Source: JBFWUW01 sp050247075 (GTDB taxonomy: Bacteria; Planctomycetota; Planctomycetia; Pirellulales; JBFWUW01). From it: 49,871 nt of DNA. Positions within the stretch are counted from its first letter, which is position 1, and each line of letters opens with the position of its first letter. The notes under the pieces are model-generated. The model had not been told where the DNA came from. It saw only the letters and a program-made list of their open reading frames with translations, and ran no database searches. The stretch is taken from assembly GCA_050247075.1 (NCBI GenBank), contig JBFWUW010000055.1:1-49871 (forward strand). The letters are read 5' to 3'. Positions 40,030 through 47,273 of this stretch are shown here, piece after piece. The position numbers and the translations under genes are program-made.

Positions 40030-40878
40030 TCATTCGTCGGCCGGAACAGGTTCTGGCTCGCCTGCGGCAGCAACTTCCCCAGTTGCCGAATCGCCGTTGG
40101 CTGCCTGTTCCTTGGCTTCCTTGTTGGCGGCACGGGTCCGCAGCGACTTGGCGGCGGCCTTGGCGATTTTCTTGCGGGCCTCTTCCGCCTTCTCGCCCTC
40201 CATGACTTCGCGTTTGATGACTTCCGACCCCAGGACAGTCCTGATTTCCTCAATGTCGATTCGCACGTCGGGCGACACGCGACGAAGCTCCCGCCGAATG
40301 ACTTCCAAGACGGGATCGGAAAGCACCATCGCACCAAGAAAGAAGCGACTCAAGGCTTGCTTCTGGCTGTGATATTCCCCCAGCACCGACTTGAGCCAGC
40401 CTTCTTTGGCCAGCAAATAAAGCGACTCGATATCCTTGGCACTCTTGGGATTCAATGCGGGGATGTTGATGTCAACCACCAGTTCAAAGTCGATCGGCTT
40501 GGCGAACGTCAGTTTGTACACCCTCCAGACAATCCCATTCGTCAACAGAACCCAATCGACGCCCTGATTGGCCGCGTAGTCGATAGCCTGTTTGACGTAC
40601 TGGTCTTTGAGTTCCAGGCCGATCGCTTTGACTTCGATCAGCGATTGCAGCACGGCGTCGATCTTGATGGCCAGATCGCAATAGGTGCCGCGGATGGCGT
40701 GCTCCGAAGTGATCTCGCTGTATTTGTCGTAGCCGAACACCTCAGCCAGCATGTCCACGATGATCGTCACGGTGTCCGATTCGCCCACGTCGCGAGACTT
40801 GGCGGCGGCAAGGATCGGCTGGAAGCGTTTGATGCCTGCGGAAATTCGCTCGGCAACGCGGGCGGGGACGGAAGCCAT
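40030..40878 (-). CDS. HsdR N-terminal-type PD-(D/E)XK nuclease domain protein
   Basis: A 282-residue protein. VGESDTVTIIVDMLAEVFGY and EHAIRGTYCDLAIKIDAVLQ followed by SLIEVKAIGLELKDQYVKQA give the nuclease site D68, E82, K84 of type I restriction R-subunit N-terminal domains. No helicase domain follows, so this is a stand-alone nuclease-like gene, of a type often seen in prophages. The tail is Lys/Glu/Ala-rich. The start at 40878 begins MASVPARVAERISAGIKRFQ, as relatives do; the longer frame lacks support. A TCTAGA repeat flanks its 3' end and a palindrome copy lies 247 bp beyond its start. Confidence 0.75.
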   Translation of the reverse strand: MASVPARVAERISAGIKRFQPILAAAKSRDVGESDTVTIIVDMLAEVFGYDKYSEITSEHAIRGTYCDLAIKIDAVLQSLIEVKAIGLELKDQYVKQAIDYAANQGVDWVLLTNGIVWRVYKLTFAKPIDFELVVDINIPALNPKSAKDIESLYLLAKEGWLKSVLGEYHSQKQALSRFFLGAMVLSDPVLEVIRRELRRVSPDVRIDIEEIRTVLGSEVIKREVMEGEKAEEARKKIAKAAAKSLRTRAANKEAKEQAANGDSATGEVAAAGEPEPVPADE

Positions 40879-41036
40879 TTCAATCTCGCGGTGGGTGAGT
40901 GCGGTCGTCTTGCTCCCCATACGGGGGAACGCCATTTTGCGTCAAGCGGAAGCGATTGGCAAGTCGCATCTTGCTAGTCGCCCGCGTCCGTTGCAAGGTC
41001 ATGGTCCCGGTCGGCCCACCCCGTGAAACTCAGGGC

Positions 41037-44000
41037 ATGGATACACTCACTCGCGACCTGGCAATCGTCCGCGGCAACGGCTCCCGCGATCTTTCCGCAA
41101 TGGTGGAGGAAGTGCTGACTTTCGGTGGCAGCGCTGCCGCGGGAATGGGGGCCAGAATTCAGGGTGGGCTAACGCCTCATCAGCAGGCAAATTCGCTGTC
41201 CCACTGGGTATTCGTCTGCGTCAACCGCATTCGCATGGGCGTGGCGGCCACGCTATTGCGAACGTATGACCGGCTGGCGGACGGCAGCAAGTCCGAAGTG
41301 ACCGACCCGGACGATCCATTCAACTGGTTGATGGCGAATCCCAACCAGTACGATACCCGCATCGAGTTTTGGGCAACCGCAATCACGTTCCTGGAACTGA
41401 CGGGCAATTCGCTGTGGCTCAAGGTCCGCGACCGCCTGCACGTCGTCCGCGAACTGTGGCCCATCCCCTCGCAGTACATTCGCCCGCACAGTGAGGACGG
41501 CAAGTCGCTGACGTGCTATGCGATGGAGGGTGGCGCTGTCGGTTCGGTTCCGATTCCGCTCGGCGATATCGTCCACCTGAGATATCCCAACCCGCAAGAT
41601 CGTTTCTGGGGGCTGGGCACGCTGGCGGCTGCTTCCATCGCCATGCGGGCAACGGACAAGATCAAAGCCAACCAACTGGCGGCCTTCGATAACGAGATAC
41701 TGTCGCAGATGTATTTCTCGACAGACCAACAGTTCGCCAACGAAGATGCCTGGAAGCGGCAGATGGCGTTGATTCGCAACCGCTACTCAAGCACGGGCAA
41801 GTCTCGCGTACCGATGCTGTTTGAGGCGGGAGTTAAGCCGGGGTTCTTCAACCGCTCGCCAGCCGAGATGGACTACCGGGACTCCGCGGCCATCTCTCGC
41901 GACGAAATCTTGAGCATCTTCGGCGTGCCACCGTTGCTCGCGGGCATTGTCGAGAATGCCAACAACAGCAACACGTCCAGCCAAGAAACGGTCTTTGGAC
42001 AGTACACGCTGGCTCCGCGTTGCGGGATCATTCAGGAACGCATCAACAAAGACCTGGCTCCTGAGTTCGGAAAACGCAAGCTGGCCGAATTCGACAACCC
42101 CACGCCCCGCGACCGCGTGACGCAATGCAATCTCAACACTCGATACGTCAGTGCTGGCATCCTCACGCCCAACGACGTGCGATTTGAGCTGGGCTATGAG
42201 CCAATGCCGTGGGGAGAAAAGCCACGCTGGGTTTTGGAGTCCGAAGCCCGGTCGTCCGTCAATGTGGCAGCGCTGCCACCGTCGCGGATGGCGACGATCA
42301 TCACCCGCAGCCAACCGACCGTCGCGGAAGATGTCAGGCAGGAACGATACGACCACGCCCAAGAACTGTACGACTATCACACCGTTCGCCTGCAACGCGA
42401 GTTGAAGCGGTTGTTATCCGCCCAACGCGAGCGGGTGCTGGCCAACGTCTTGCGACTATTCTCTCATCTATTGCCGCCCGGCGAAGCGGGCCGATCGTTG
42501 CCTTGCCCGTCGCAGACGGTCATGCGGCGGAAGAAAGTCTTCGTCTTTGAGAACGGCAAAGGGTTCGCCCGATTGTTCGTTGATGGCACGGCCTACGAAG
42601 AGCATCGGACGCTCCAAACGGCCCGGCTTGGTCGTCCGGTGACAGTGAACCGCTGCCACGTGCGAGGCGAGTGGGAAACGCTACTCGTCCGCGTGTTGGG
42701 GGACGAGAACGAAGAACGGCTTGACGACTGGCTCAAGGCGGCCGACGACATGGCCAACGCCTTGCTCCCGAAAATCCAAAACGCTCTGGCGGACGGCGGC
42801 GGCATTCAGGCCGGCGACCTGGGATTCGGTGGCAGCTTTAATCTCCGCAGCCCGGCGGCGGAAGAATGGTTGCGTGGCAAGCAACGGGACTACTGGCTGG
42901 GGACCGTCCAAGAGACGACGAAGAAACTCTTGTCGGAAAAGCTGGCTAACGTCATGCAGGAAGGGCCGACGCTCAAGAAGCTAGAGGTCGCGGTTGAGGA
43001 TGTCATGGGGGGCCGCATCGTCAGTTCGGCCGAGACCATCGCCCGCACGGAAGCGGTGGGAGCCTACGGAGCGGGAGCCGATATCGTTCGCACGGAGCGA
43101 GGCGTCAAGCTCAAGGAATGGATTGCCACCCACGATGCCCGCACGCGAGGCAGCCACTACGCCGCGGATGGCCAGAAGGTAAAGCAATCCGAGTCGTTCC
43201 TCATCGGCTCATCTCGGCTCAAACATCCCGGCGACCCGGCTGGCCCTGCCTCGCAGATCGTCAACTGTCGCTGCACTGCCGTGGCGGTCATCGACGATGA
43301 CGACTTGGGTGAAGCCGGGCCAGTCGCCAAACCCAAGGGCAAGCAGCCCAAGAAACCAAAGCCCGAAGCCAAACAGATGCCCAAGCAGTTTGCCAGTCAG
43401 TTCACCCTGGAGGCGGCGAACGGCATCGGGCAGGAGGCCGACGTGCAAGCCGGGCTGCCCAAGCTGGCCGGCCGCATGGAGAAAAACTTTGACCGTCTGG
43501 AAGAGTTGCGGCTGAAGGTCGTGGAACTGGAAAACGTGCTGAAGGCGGAAGTCGATGCGGCCTTGCGGCAGGTTGCCGATAGCGACTTGGCGTTTGGCGA
43601 CCTGCTGCTACAAGACCCCAAGAAAGCAGAAAGCTACGATCGCCGGGTACGCCAGCCGGCCATCAAGCGGTACAACCGCCTCAAGGATCGGCAGACTCGC
43701 AAGCTGGCGGAAGTGGGGGATGAAGCCCACAAGCAACTGTTCTCCCATGTCGCCGCCCGCGGCACGCCGATCGGCCGCGACTTGAACATCGTGGGCCGCG
43801 TGGCCGATAAGCACCGCACGTCCGTCAACCAAGGCAAGGCGTTCCTGCGAAAGGCCGTCGATGCCCGCTATGCGGAAGCCGGCCCGATTGAAATTGCCGA
43901 CACCAGACCGGGCCAGCGTTCGCACTTCACCGCCGTCAACTGGCGGCCGGGCAACGCCACCAAGCACGCCATCCACCTGGAGGACGGCGAAGACGCGGCC

Positions 44001-44345
44001 ATCGTGGTGCATGAGTATGCCCACGCGATTGAAATAGACCCGGAGGCCCGTCGGATGTCCCGCTCGTTCCTGGCTTCGCGGACCAAGGATTCCGTGTTCA
44101 AGAAGCTCAAGGACGTGTTCCCCAGCCTGCCTTACATGCCGCACGAGATTGGAGCCGATGACGACTTTTCGGAGGCGTTCGGCGGTTCGGCATGGTACGT
44201 TGGCAAGTATTACCCCACCAGCACGGAGATTGTCTCGATGGGGTTGCAGAAGATGTACGAAGACCCAGTCGGTCTGGCTAAGCACGACCCAGAATACTTC
44301 CGCTTCCTGACCGGCATTCTCGATGGCTCCCTGGTGGTGGACTAA
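41037..44345 (+). CDS. Portal-MuF-metallopeptidase fusion protein
   Basis: A 1102-residue phage protein. Residues about 1-400 are an HK97-type portal: SHWVFVCVNRIRMGVAATLL, LELTGNSLWLKV, ELWPIPSQYIRP and SIFGVPPLLAGIVENANNSN. About 450-760 is a MuF/head morphogenesis region: TIARTEAVGAYGAG, EWIATHDARTRGSH, and the closing NCRCTA near 741. The C-terminus carries a zincin motif, VVHEYAHAIE with H992, E993, H996, and a later SEAFG Glu that may be the third ligand. Portal-MuF fusions occur, and MuF C-termini can carry toxic domains. A palindrome copy encodes VAALP at 410-414. The ATG at 41037 was chosen; the upstream frame is unlike. Its stop overlaps the next start. Confidence 0.88.
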   Translation: MDTLTRDLAIVRGNGSRDLSAMVEEVLTFGGSAAAGMGARIQGGLTPHQQANSLSHWVFVCVNRIRMGVAATLLRTYDRLADGSKSEVTDPDDPFNWLMANPNQYDTRIEFWATAITFLELTGNSLWLKVRDRLHVVRELWPIPSQYIRPHSEDGKSLTCYAMEGGAVGSVPIPLGDIVHLRYPNPQDRFWGLGTLAAASIAMRATDKIKANQLAAFDNEILSQMYFSTDQQFANEDAWKRQMALIRNRYSSTGKSRVPMLFEAGVKPGFFNRSPAEMDYRDSAAISRDEILSIFGVPPLLAGIVENANNSNTSSQETVFGQYTLAPRCGIIQERINKDLAPEFGKRKLAEFDNPTPRDRVTQCNLNTRYVSAGILTPNDVRFELGYEPMPWGEKPRWVLESEARSSVNVAALPPSRMATIITRSQPTVAEDVRQERYDHAQELYDYHTVRLQRELKRLLSAQRERVLANVLRLFSHLLPPGEAGRSLPCPSQTVMRRKKVFVFENGKGFARLFVDGTAYEEHRTLQTARLGRPVTVNRCHVRGEWETLLVRVLGDENEERLDDWLKAADDMANALLPKIQNALADGGGIQAGDLGFGGSFNLRSPAAEEWLRGKQRDYWLGTVQETTKKLLSEKLANVMQEGPTLKKLEVAVEDVMGGRIVSSAETIARTEAVGAYGAGADIVRTERGVKLKEWIATHDARTRGSHYAADGQKVKQSESFLIGSSRLKHPGDPAGPASQIVNCRCTAVAVIDDDDLGEAGPVAKPKGKQPKKPKPEAKQMPKQFASQFTLEAANGIGQEADVQAGLPKLAGRMEKNFDRLEELRLKVVELENVLKAEVDAALRQVADSDLAFGDLLLQDPKKAESYDRRVRQPAIKRYNRLKDRQTRKLAEVGDEAHKQLFSHVAARGTPIGRDLNIVGRVADKHRTSVNQGKAFLRKAVDARYAEAGPIEIADTRPGQRSHFTAVNWRPGNATKHAIHLEDGEDAAIVVHEYAHAIEIDPEARRMSRSFLASRTKDSVFKKLKDVFPSLPYMPHEIGADDDFSEAFGGSAWYVGKYYPTSTEIVSMGLQKMYEDPVGLAKHDPEYFRFLTGILDGSLVVD
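41125..41140. repeat. 16-bp palindrome, copy 5 (one mismatch, in gene)
   Basis: GTGGCAGCGCTGCCGC has a single A-to-G change. It lies in the 5' part of the portal gene and is read as GSAAA, a different frame from the other coding copies. Confidence 0.7.
42264..42279. repeat. 16-bp palindrome, copy 6 (in gene, V-A-A-L-P frame)
   Basis: Exact copy at the portal/MuF junction of the fusion gene, read as NVAALPPSR. Confidence 0.9.
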
Positions 44346-44593
44346 TGCTTGGACAACTGAAATTCAGGACGGGCCGCGTCATCACGCTCACCGACAAGTT
44401 CGTTTGGGAGTGTGAGACCGACCAGCCGATTGCCGACTTCCTGAACGGGGCTTTCACCCGCAAGGAATACGGCGGACCCGCCTGGGGCCAAACGGGGGCC
44501 GCGGCCGTCCATGCCGCCGGCACGGCATTGCGGGCCGATGAGATCATCGTGCCGGAGATTCCCACGGACGGTGACGAGGTGCTGGTGTACTGA
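44345..44593 (+). CDS. Small hypothetical protein coupled to the portal-MuF gene
   Basis: An 82-residue protein starting within the stop of the preceding gene (TAATG). The translation LKFRTGRVITLTDKFVWECE then QPIADFLNGAFTRKEYG is acidic overall. No family is recognised. Its coupling to a gene with a C-terminal HEYAH domain would fit an immunity or accessory partner, but a structural role is equally possible. Confidence 0.7.
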   Translation: MLGQLKFRTGRVITLTDKFVWECETDQPIADFLNGAFTRKEYGGPAWGQTGAAAVHAAGTALRADEIIVPEIPTDGDEVLVY

Positions 44594-44775
44594 CGGTGAC
44601 AGCACCGAGAGCCAGCTTGCGGACGACGCCGAAAATGACGATGATAACGGGCTGTGCGATGCCTAGCCCCGGAAAGATGAGCAGCAATTAGCGAGCCTTA
44701 GCCGTTGCGGCTTGTCCAGACATTTTAGCGAGGTATAGTTGTTTTAGGGGCCAGCAAGTCGCCGATAGTGTCAAA

Positions 44776-45156
44776 ATGAAAAATCTCAGCCTCAGGAAGC
44801 CCGGGAAGATCGTCAAAACGGTGTATTTTGGCGGTAGCACGATTGAGCCAACGACGATCTCGTGTCCATGCAAGGTCTACTCGACGCAGGACGGACTTGT
44901 TGTCGTCCGGGATGATTCGGCGACTATTAAGGTGCATGGCGTTTATCCGCGCAAGTGCCAGACTCTTGGATTCATTCAAGGCATTGGCAGCATTGCTGAC
45001 GTGATGTCATCATCGACGCGAGCACGCCCCATGCGGCTCGCCTTGGCTGAGTGGCCTGAGAGCATGGACAGTCTTGCTTTGCGTCAGGATGCTGAAGTTG
45101 CCATGAACGCGGAATTAGGGAGAATCGAACATGGCAAGCGATCCACCCGATTCTGA
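44776..45156 (+). CDS. Hypothetical protein
   Basis: A 126-residue basic protein, MKNLSLRKPGKIVKTVYFGG onward, containing a CPCKVYSTQDGLVVVRD segment with two close Cys. No family is recognised. It follows a 182-bp gap in which I see no gene, and its end overlaps the DUF2335 start by 26 bp, so the two are probably co-transcribed. Confidence 0.55.
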   Translation: MKNLSLRKPGKIVKTVYFGGSTIEPTTISCPCKVYSTQDGLVVVRDDSATIKVHGVYPRKCQTLGFIQGIGSIADVMSSSTRARPMRLALAEWPESMDSLALRQDAEVAMNAELGRIEHGKRSTRF

Positions 45157-45712
45157 CCGTCCAGATGAGCGGGATATCGAATCCCAAGCACAAGGGGATA
45201 TAGTCGATGCCATTAGGAAGTCGAATTCGGAACATCCCGTCAAAATTCCCGACGATTTAGCAAAGGTGGTTGCTAGCGTCGTGACGGAGGAAATCCGTGA
45301 AATCGCCATCAGTCACCAAGGACCGATTCCACACCCGGCCACCCTTGCCGAATATGATAAAGTAGTTCCCGGTTTGGCGAATCGGATCGCGCTGCGCCCC
45401 GAGAAGGAACAAGAATTTCGACACGAAATCGCACGATACCAAATCGAGACGTGGAGACGGGACTTGCGGCACACCGCCATTCGTGGATACATCGGCCAAG
45501 CATTCGGATTTTTGATCGCGATGACGGCGGTCGGTGGCGGCATTTACTTGCTAGCAAACGACAAAAGCACTCAGGGGATTGCGTCAATAATCTCCGCTCT
45601 TGCCTTTCTGACGGTCACATTCATCGGCGGCAAACTTGCAGACACTTGGGCCGAGAAGGGCAAAGAGTCTCACGACGAGCCTGCTTCAGATCAAGGCGAC
45701 GATATTGAATAG
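45131..45712 (+). CDS. DUF2335 membrane protein
   Basis: A 193-residue protein. ISHQGPIPHPATLAEYDKVV then PGLANRIALRPEKEQEFRHE is the DUF2335 signature, followed by two transmembrane helices (GQAFGFLIAMTAVGGGIYLL and IASIISALAFLTVTFIGGKL). Both termini are charged and probably cytoplasmic. The family is common on mobile elements and has no fixed function. AGGGAG precedes the ATG. Confidence 0.85.
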   Translation: MASDPPDSDRPDERDIESQAQGDIVDAIRKSNSEHPVKIPDDLAKVVASVVTEEIREIAISHQGPIPHPATLAEYDKVVPGLANRIALRPEKEQEFRHEIARYQIETWRRDLRHTAIRGYIGQAFGFLIAMTAVGGGIYLLANDKSTQGIASIISALAFLTVTFIGGKLADTWAEKGKESHDEPASDQGDDIE

Positions 45713-45747
45713 TCAGAACCGATCCGGAGCGAGTTTTTAGCCAACAT

Positions 45748-46110
45748 TCAGGGAATCTCAGAGAACTCCGCGACGGGGTGCATCTTGGCGTAGGCCCTGC
45801 AAACGTCGATGAAATGTCCGTTTCGATAGAAGCCTAAGACAATCTGCTTCATCTGTTGATAATTGATGTTGAAGGCTTCGCACAACTCACGCTCAAAATT
45901 GTCGATCGAAGCGCCTGATTCCGCCAGGTTGTCATACTTCTCGAAGATGTTTTCGGCCCGCTCAACATCTTCTTCCGACCAGTCGAAATCGAGGATCATC
46001 GCCGTGACTGAGTGTTCACGCCGATCAATTGCTTCCCCCAGCAACTTGACGTGATACCGCAGTTTCGCGAATTCGTCCGCAATGTCTTCAGGTTGCATGT
46101 GGTTCGTCAT
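45748..46110 (-). CDS. Hypothetical acidic helical protein
   Basis: A 120-residue protein (MTNHMQPEDIADEFAKLRYH onward, ending HPVAEFSEIP), strongly acidic and helical. No family is recognised. It is opposite in strand to the phage genes and converges on the DUF2335 gene. A palindrome copy (46219) lies 109 bp beyond its start. Confidence 0.6.
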   Translation of the reverse strand: MTNHMQPEDIADEFAKLRYHVKLLGEAIDRREHSVTAMILDFDWSEEDVERAENIFEKYDNLAESGASIDNFERELCEAFNINYQQMKQIVLGFYRNGHFIDVCRAYAKMHPVAEFSEIP

Positions 46111-46218
46111 CCGTAGTAATAGGAACTCGTCAATCGTCGCAAGTTCAGGCTAGCGTCGTGGCGAAAAACCGTCAACTCAGTGGGCCGATTCACGCCATGA
46201 TCCACCTGATTCGGCGTT

Positions 46219-46234
46219 GTGGCAGCGCTGCCAC
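46219..46234. repeat. 16-bp palindrome, copy 7 (intergenic)
   Basis: Exact copy in the 362-bp divergent intergenic region. Confidence 0.9.
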
Positions 46235-46439
46235 CTCGCACGATTCGAGATAGCGGACCAGCTCCCAAAATGGCGCGAGGAACGTCTTCCCCTAGGGACC
46301 GAGACGCGCGGTAGCGGTGAGTCTGTGCAGACTTGTCAGCGAATCCCGGTTTAGACGGCGATTCGTCCCATCGCTTTATCAGGCTATCGCGACGACAAAT
46401 AATCGTCAACAATTTCTCCGTCTGATCCAAGCCAGAAGT

Positions 46440-46453
46440 TGAAATAAATTTCA
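46440..46453. promoter_or_regulatory. Operator-like repeat before the excisionase-type gene
   Basis: TGAAAT-AA-ATTTCA is a perfect palindrome ending 19 bp before the ATG at 46473. It may be bound by the downstream HTH protein itself. Confidence 0.45.
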
Positions 46454-46472
46454 GTTGCGGTACTCTGATCGC

Positions 46473-46748
46473 ATGGAACGCGAACCACCGCTCACGATCA
46501 AGCAAGCCGCCGTGGCTTTGAATCTGGCCCACAGCACCGTCCGCGATTTAGTCGAGTGCGGCAAGCTGCGACACTATCGCGTCGGTCCCAAGGGCCGCAC
46601 GATCCGCATTGGCCGCGAGCATATCGACGCCTACCTGGAATCGTGTGTGGCAGCGCTGCCACAACAACATCCCGCTACGAAGCGGCGTAGGGTTGTCGTC
46701 ACGGGGATGAATCCCGACTTGGCGGCGTACCTGGACCAGCAGTCTTGA
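46473..46748 (+). CDS. Excisionase-type (MerR-fold) helix-turn-helix protein
   Basis: A 91-residue protein. LTIKQAAVALNLAHSTVRDL followed by VECGKLRHYRVGPKGRTIRI and REHIDAYLES is the excisionase/MerR-like DNA-binding fold annotated in many phages and plasmids. A palindrome copy encodes CVAALPQQH straight after the HTH. It may be the excisionase of the element or a late regulator; its place beside head-tail genes, far from the integrase, favours a regulator. Confidence 0.8.
   Translation: MEREPPLTIKQAAVALNLAHSTVRDLVECGKLRHYRVGPKGRTIRIGREHIDAYLESCVAALPQQHPATKRRRVVVTGMNPDLAAYLDQQS
46647..46662. repeat. 16-bp palindrome, copy 8 (in gene, V-A-A-L-P frame)
   Basis: Exact copy in the excisionase-type gene, read as CVAALPQQH. 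It joins the HTH to a basic tail (KRRRVVVTG). Confidence 0.9.
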
Positions 46749-46857
46749 TGACGGGATGGCGGTCATGGTGCTCGGCACGCACACGTCCGTCCGCGGTCTT
46801 TGAACCCGTCTCGGCAACGTGAGACAATCCGGGCATAGCCTGCCAGTCGTCACGATT

Positions 46858-46873
46858 GTGGCAGCGCTGCCAC
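46858..46873. repeat. 16-bp palindrome, copy 9 (intergenic)
   Basis: Exact copy 19 bp before the head-tail adaptor start. Confidence 0.9.
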
Positions 46874-46892
46874 CGCTGAACGGATTCGACCG

Positions 46893-47264
46893 ATGCCTTA
46901 CATCTCGCAGCTAACCGACAGAGCCGCTGTCTATCGCCCCACCATCGCGGAAGGCAGCACGGGCCAACGCAAGGCCACGCCCGTCATCGTGGCTGGCATG
47001 GATGCCGTTCCCTGCAAGCTCATGGATGCTGGCCATTCGCGGTTGCAGGAAGTGTTTGGGGCCACCGTCAAGGCCGATTGCATGGTCTACTTCCCCGCCG
47101 ATACCGACGTGCGGCCGGGGCTGACTGCCACCGATGGGAAAAACGATCGGCTCGTTATCACGAACGAGCGGGGAGTCGTATCGCGGTGGCTGGTGGCAAG
47201 CGTGAAAGACCCCGGCAGCCGCCGCAAGATGATCGTGGCCGCCGTGGTGCGGTCGGACTTCTGA
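46893..47264 (+). CDS. Phage head-tail adaptor-like protein
   Basis: A 123-residue protein with a beta-rich layout. AAVYRPTIAEGSTGQRKATP and DAVPCKLMDAG precede the family-like VYFPADTDVRPGLTATDG segment, and VSRWLVASVKDPGSRRKMIV ends the fold. This matches small head-closure/head-tail connector proteins. Its place before an HK97 gp10-like gene and a tape measure fits, but a TIR-domain gene on the other strand separates them. Confidence 0.72.
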   Translation: MPYISQLTDRAAVYRPTIAEGSTGQRKATPVIVAGMDAVPCKLMDAGHSRLQEVFGATVKADCMVYFPADTDVRPGLTATDGKNDRLVITNERGVVSRWLVASVKDPGSRRKMIVAAVVRSDF

Positions 47265-47273
47265 GTGCGGGAG

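Larger units (their letters stand above)
46111..46472. other. 362-bp intergenic region with palindromes
   Basis: No gene is supported. It contains palindrome copy 7 (46219-46234), a short AGTCTG-TG-CAGACT hairpin at 46320-46333 and an operator-like TGAAAT/ATTTCA repeat at 46440. It must hold the divergent promoters of the 45748 and 46473 genes. Confidence 0.5.

Noticed and set aside
26683..46873. CRISPR array built from the 16-bp palindromes
   Set aside because: Spacing is irregular (hundreds to thousands of bases) and copies lie in genes; no cas genes are present.
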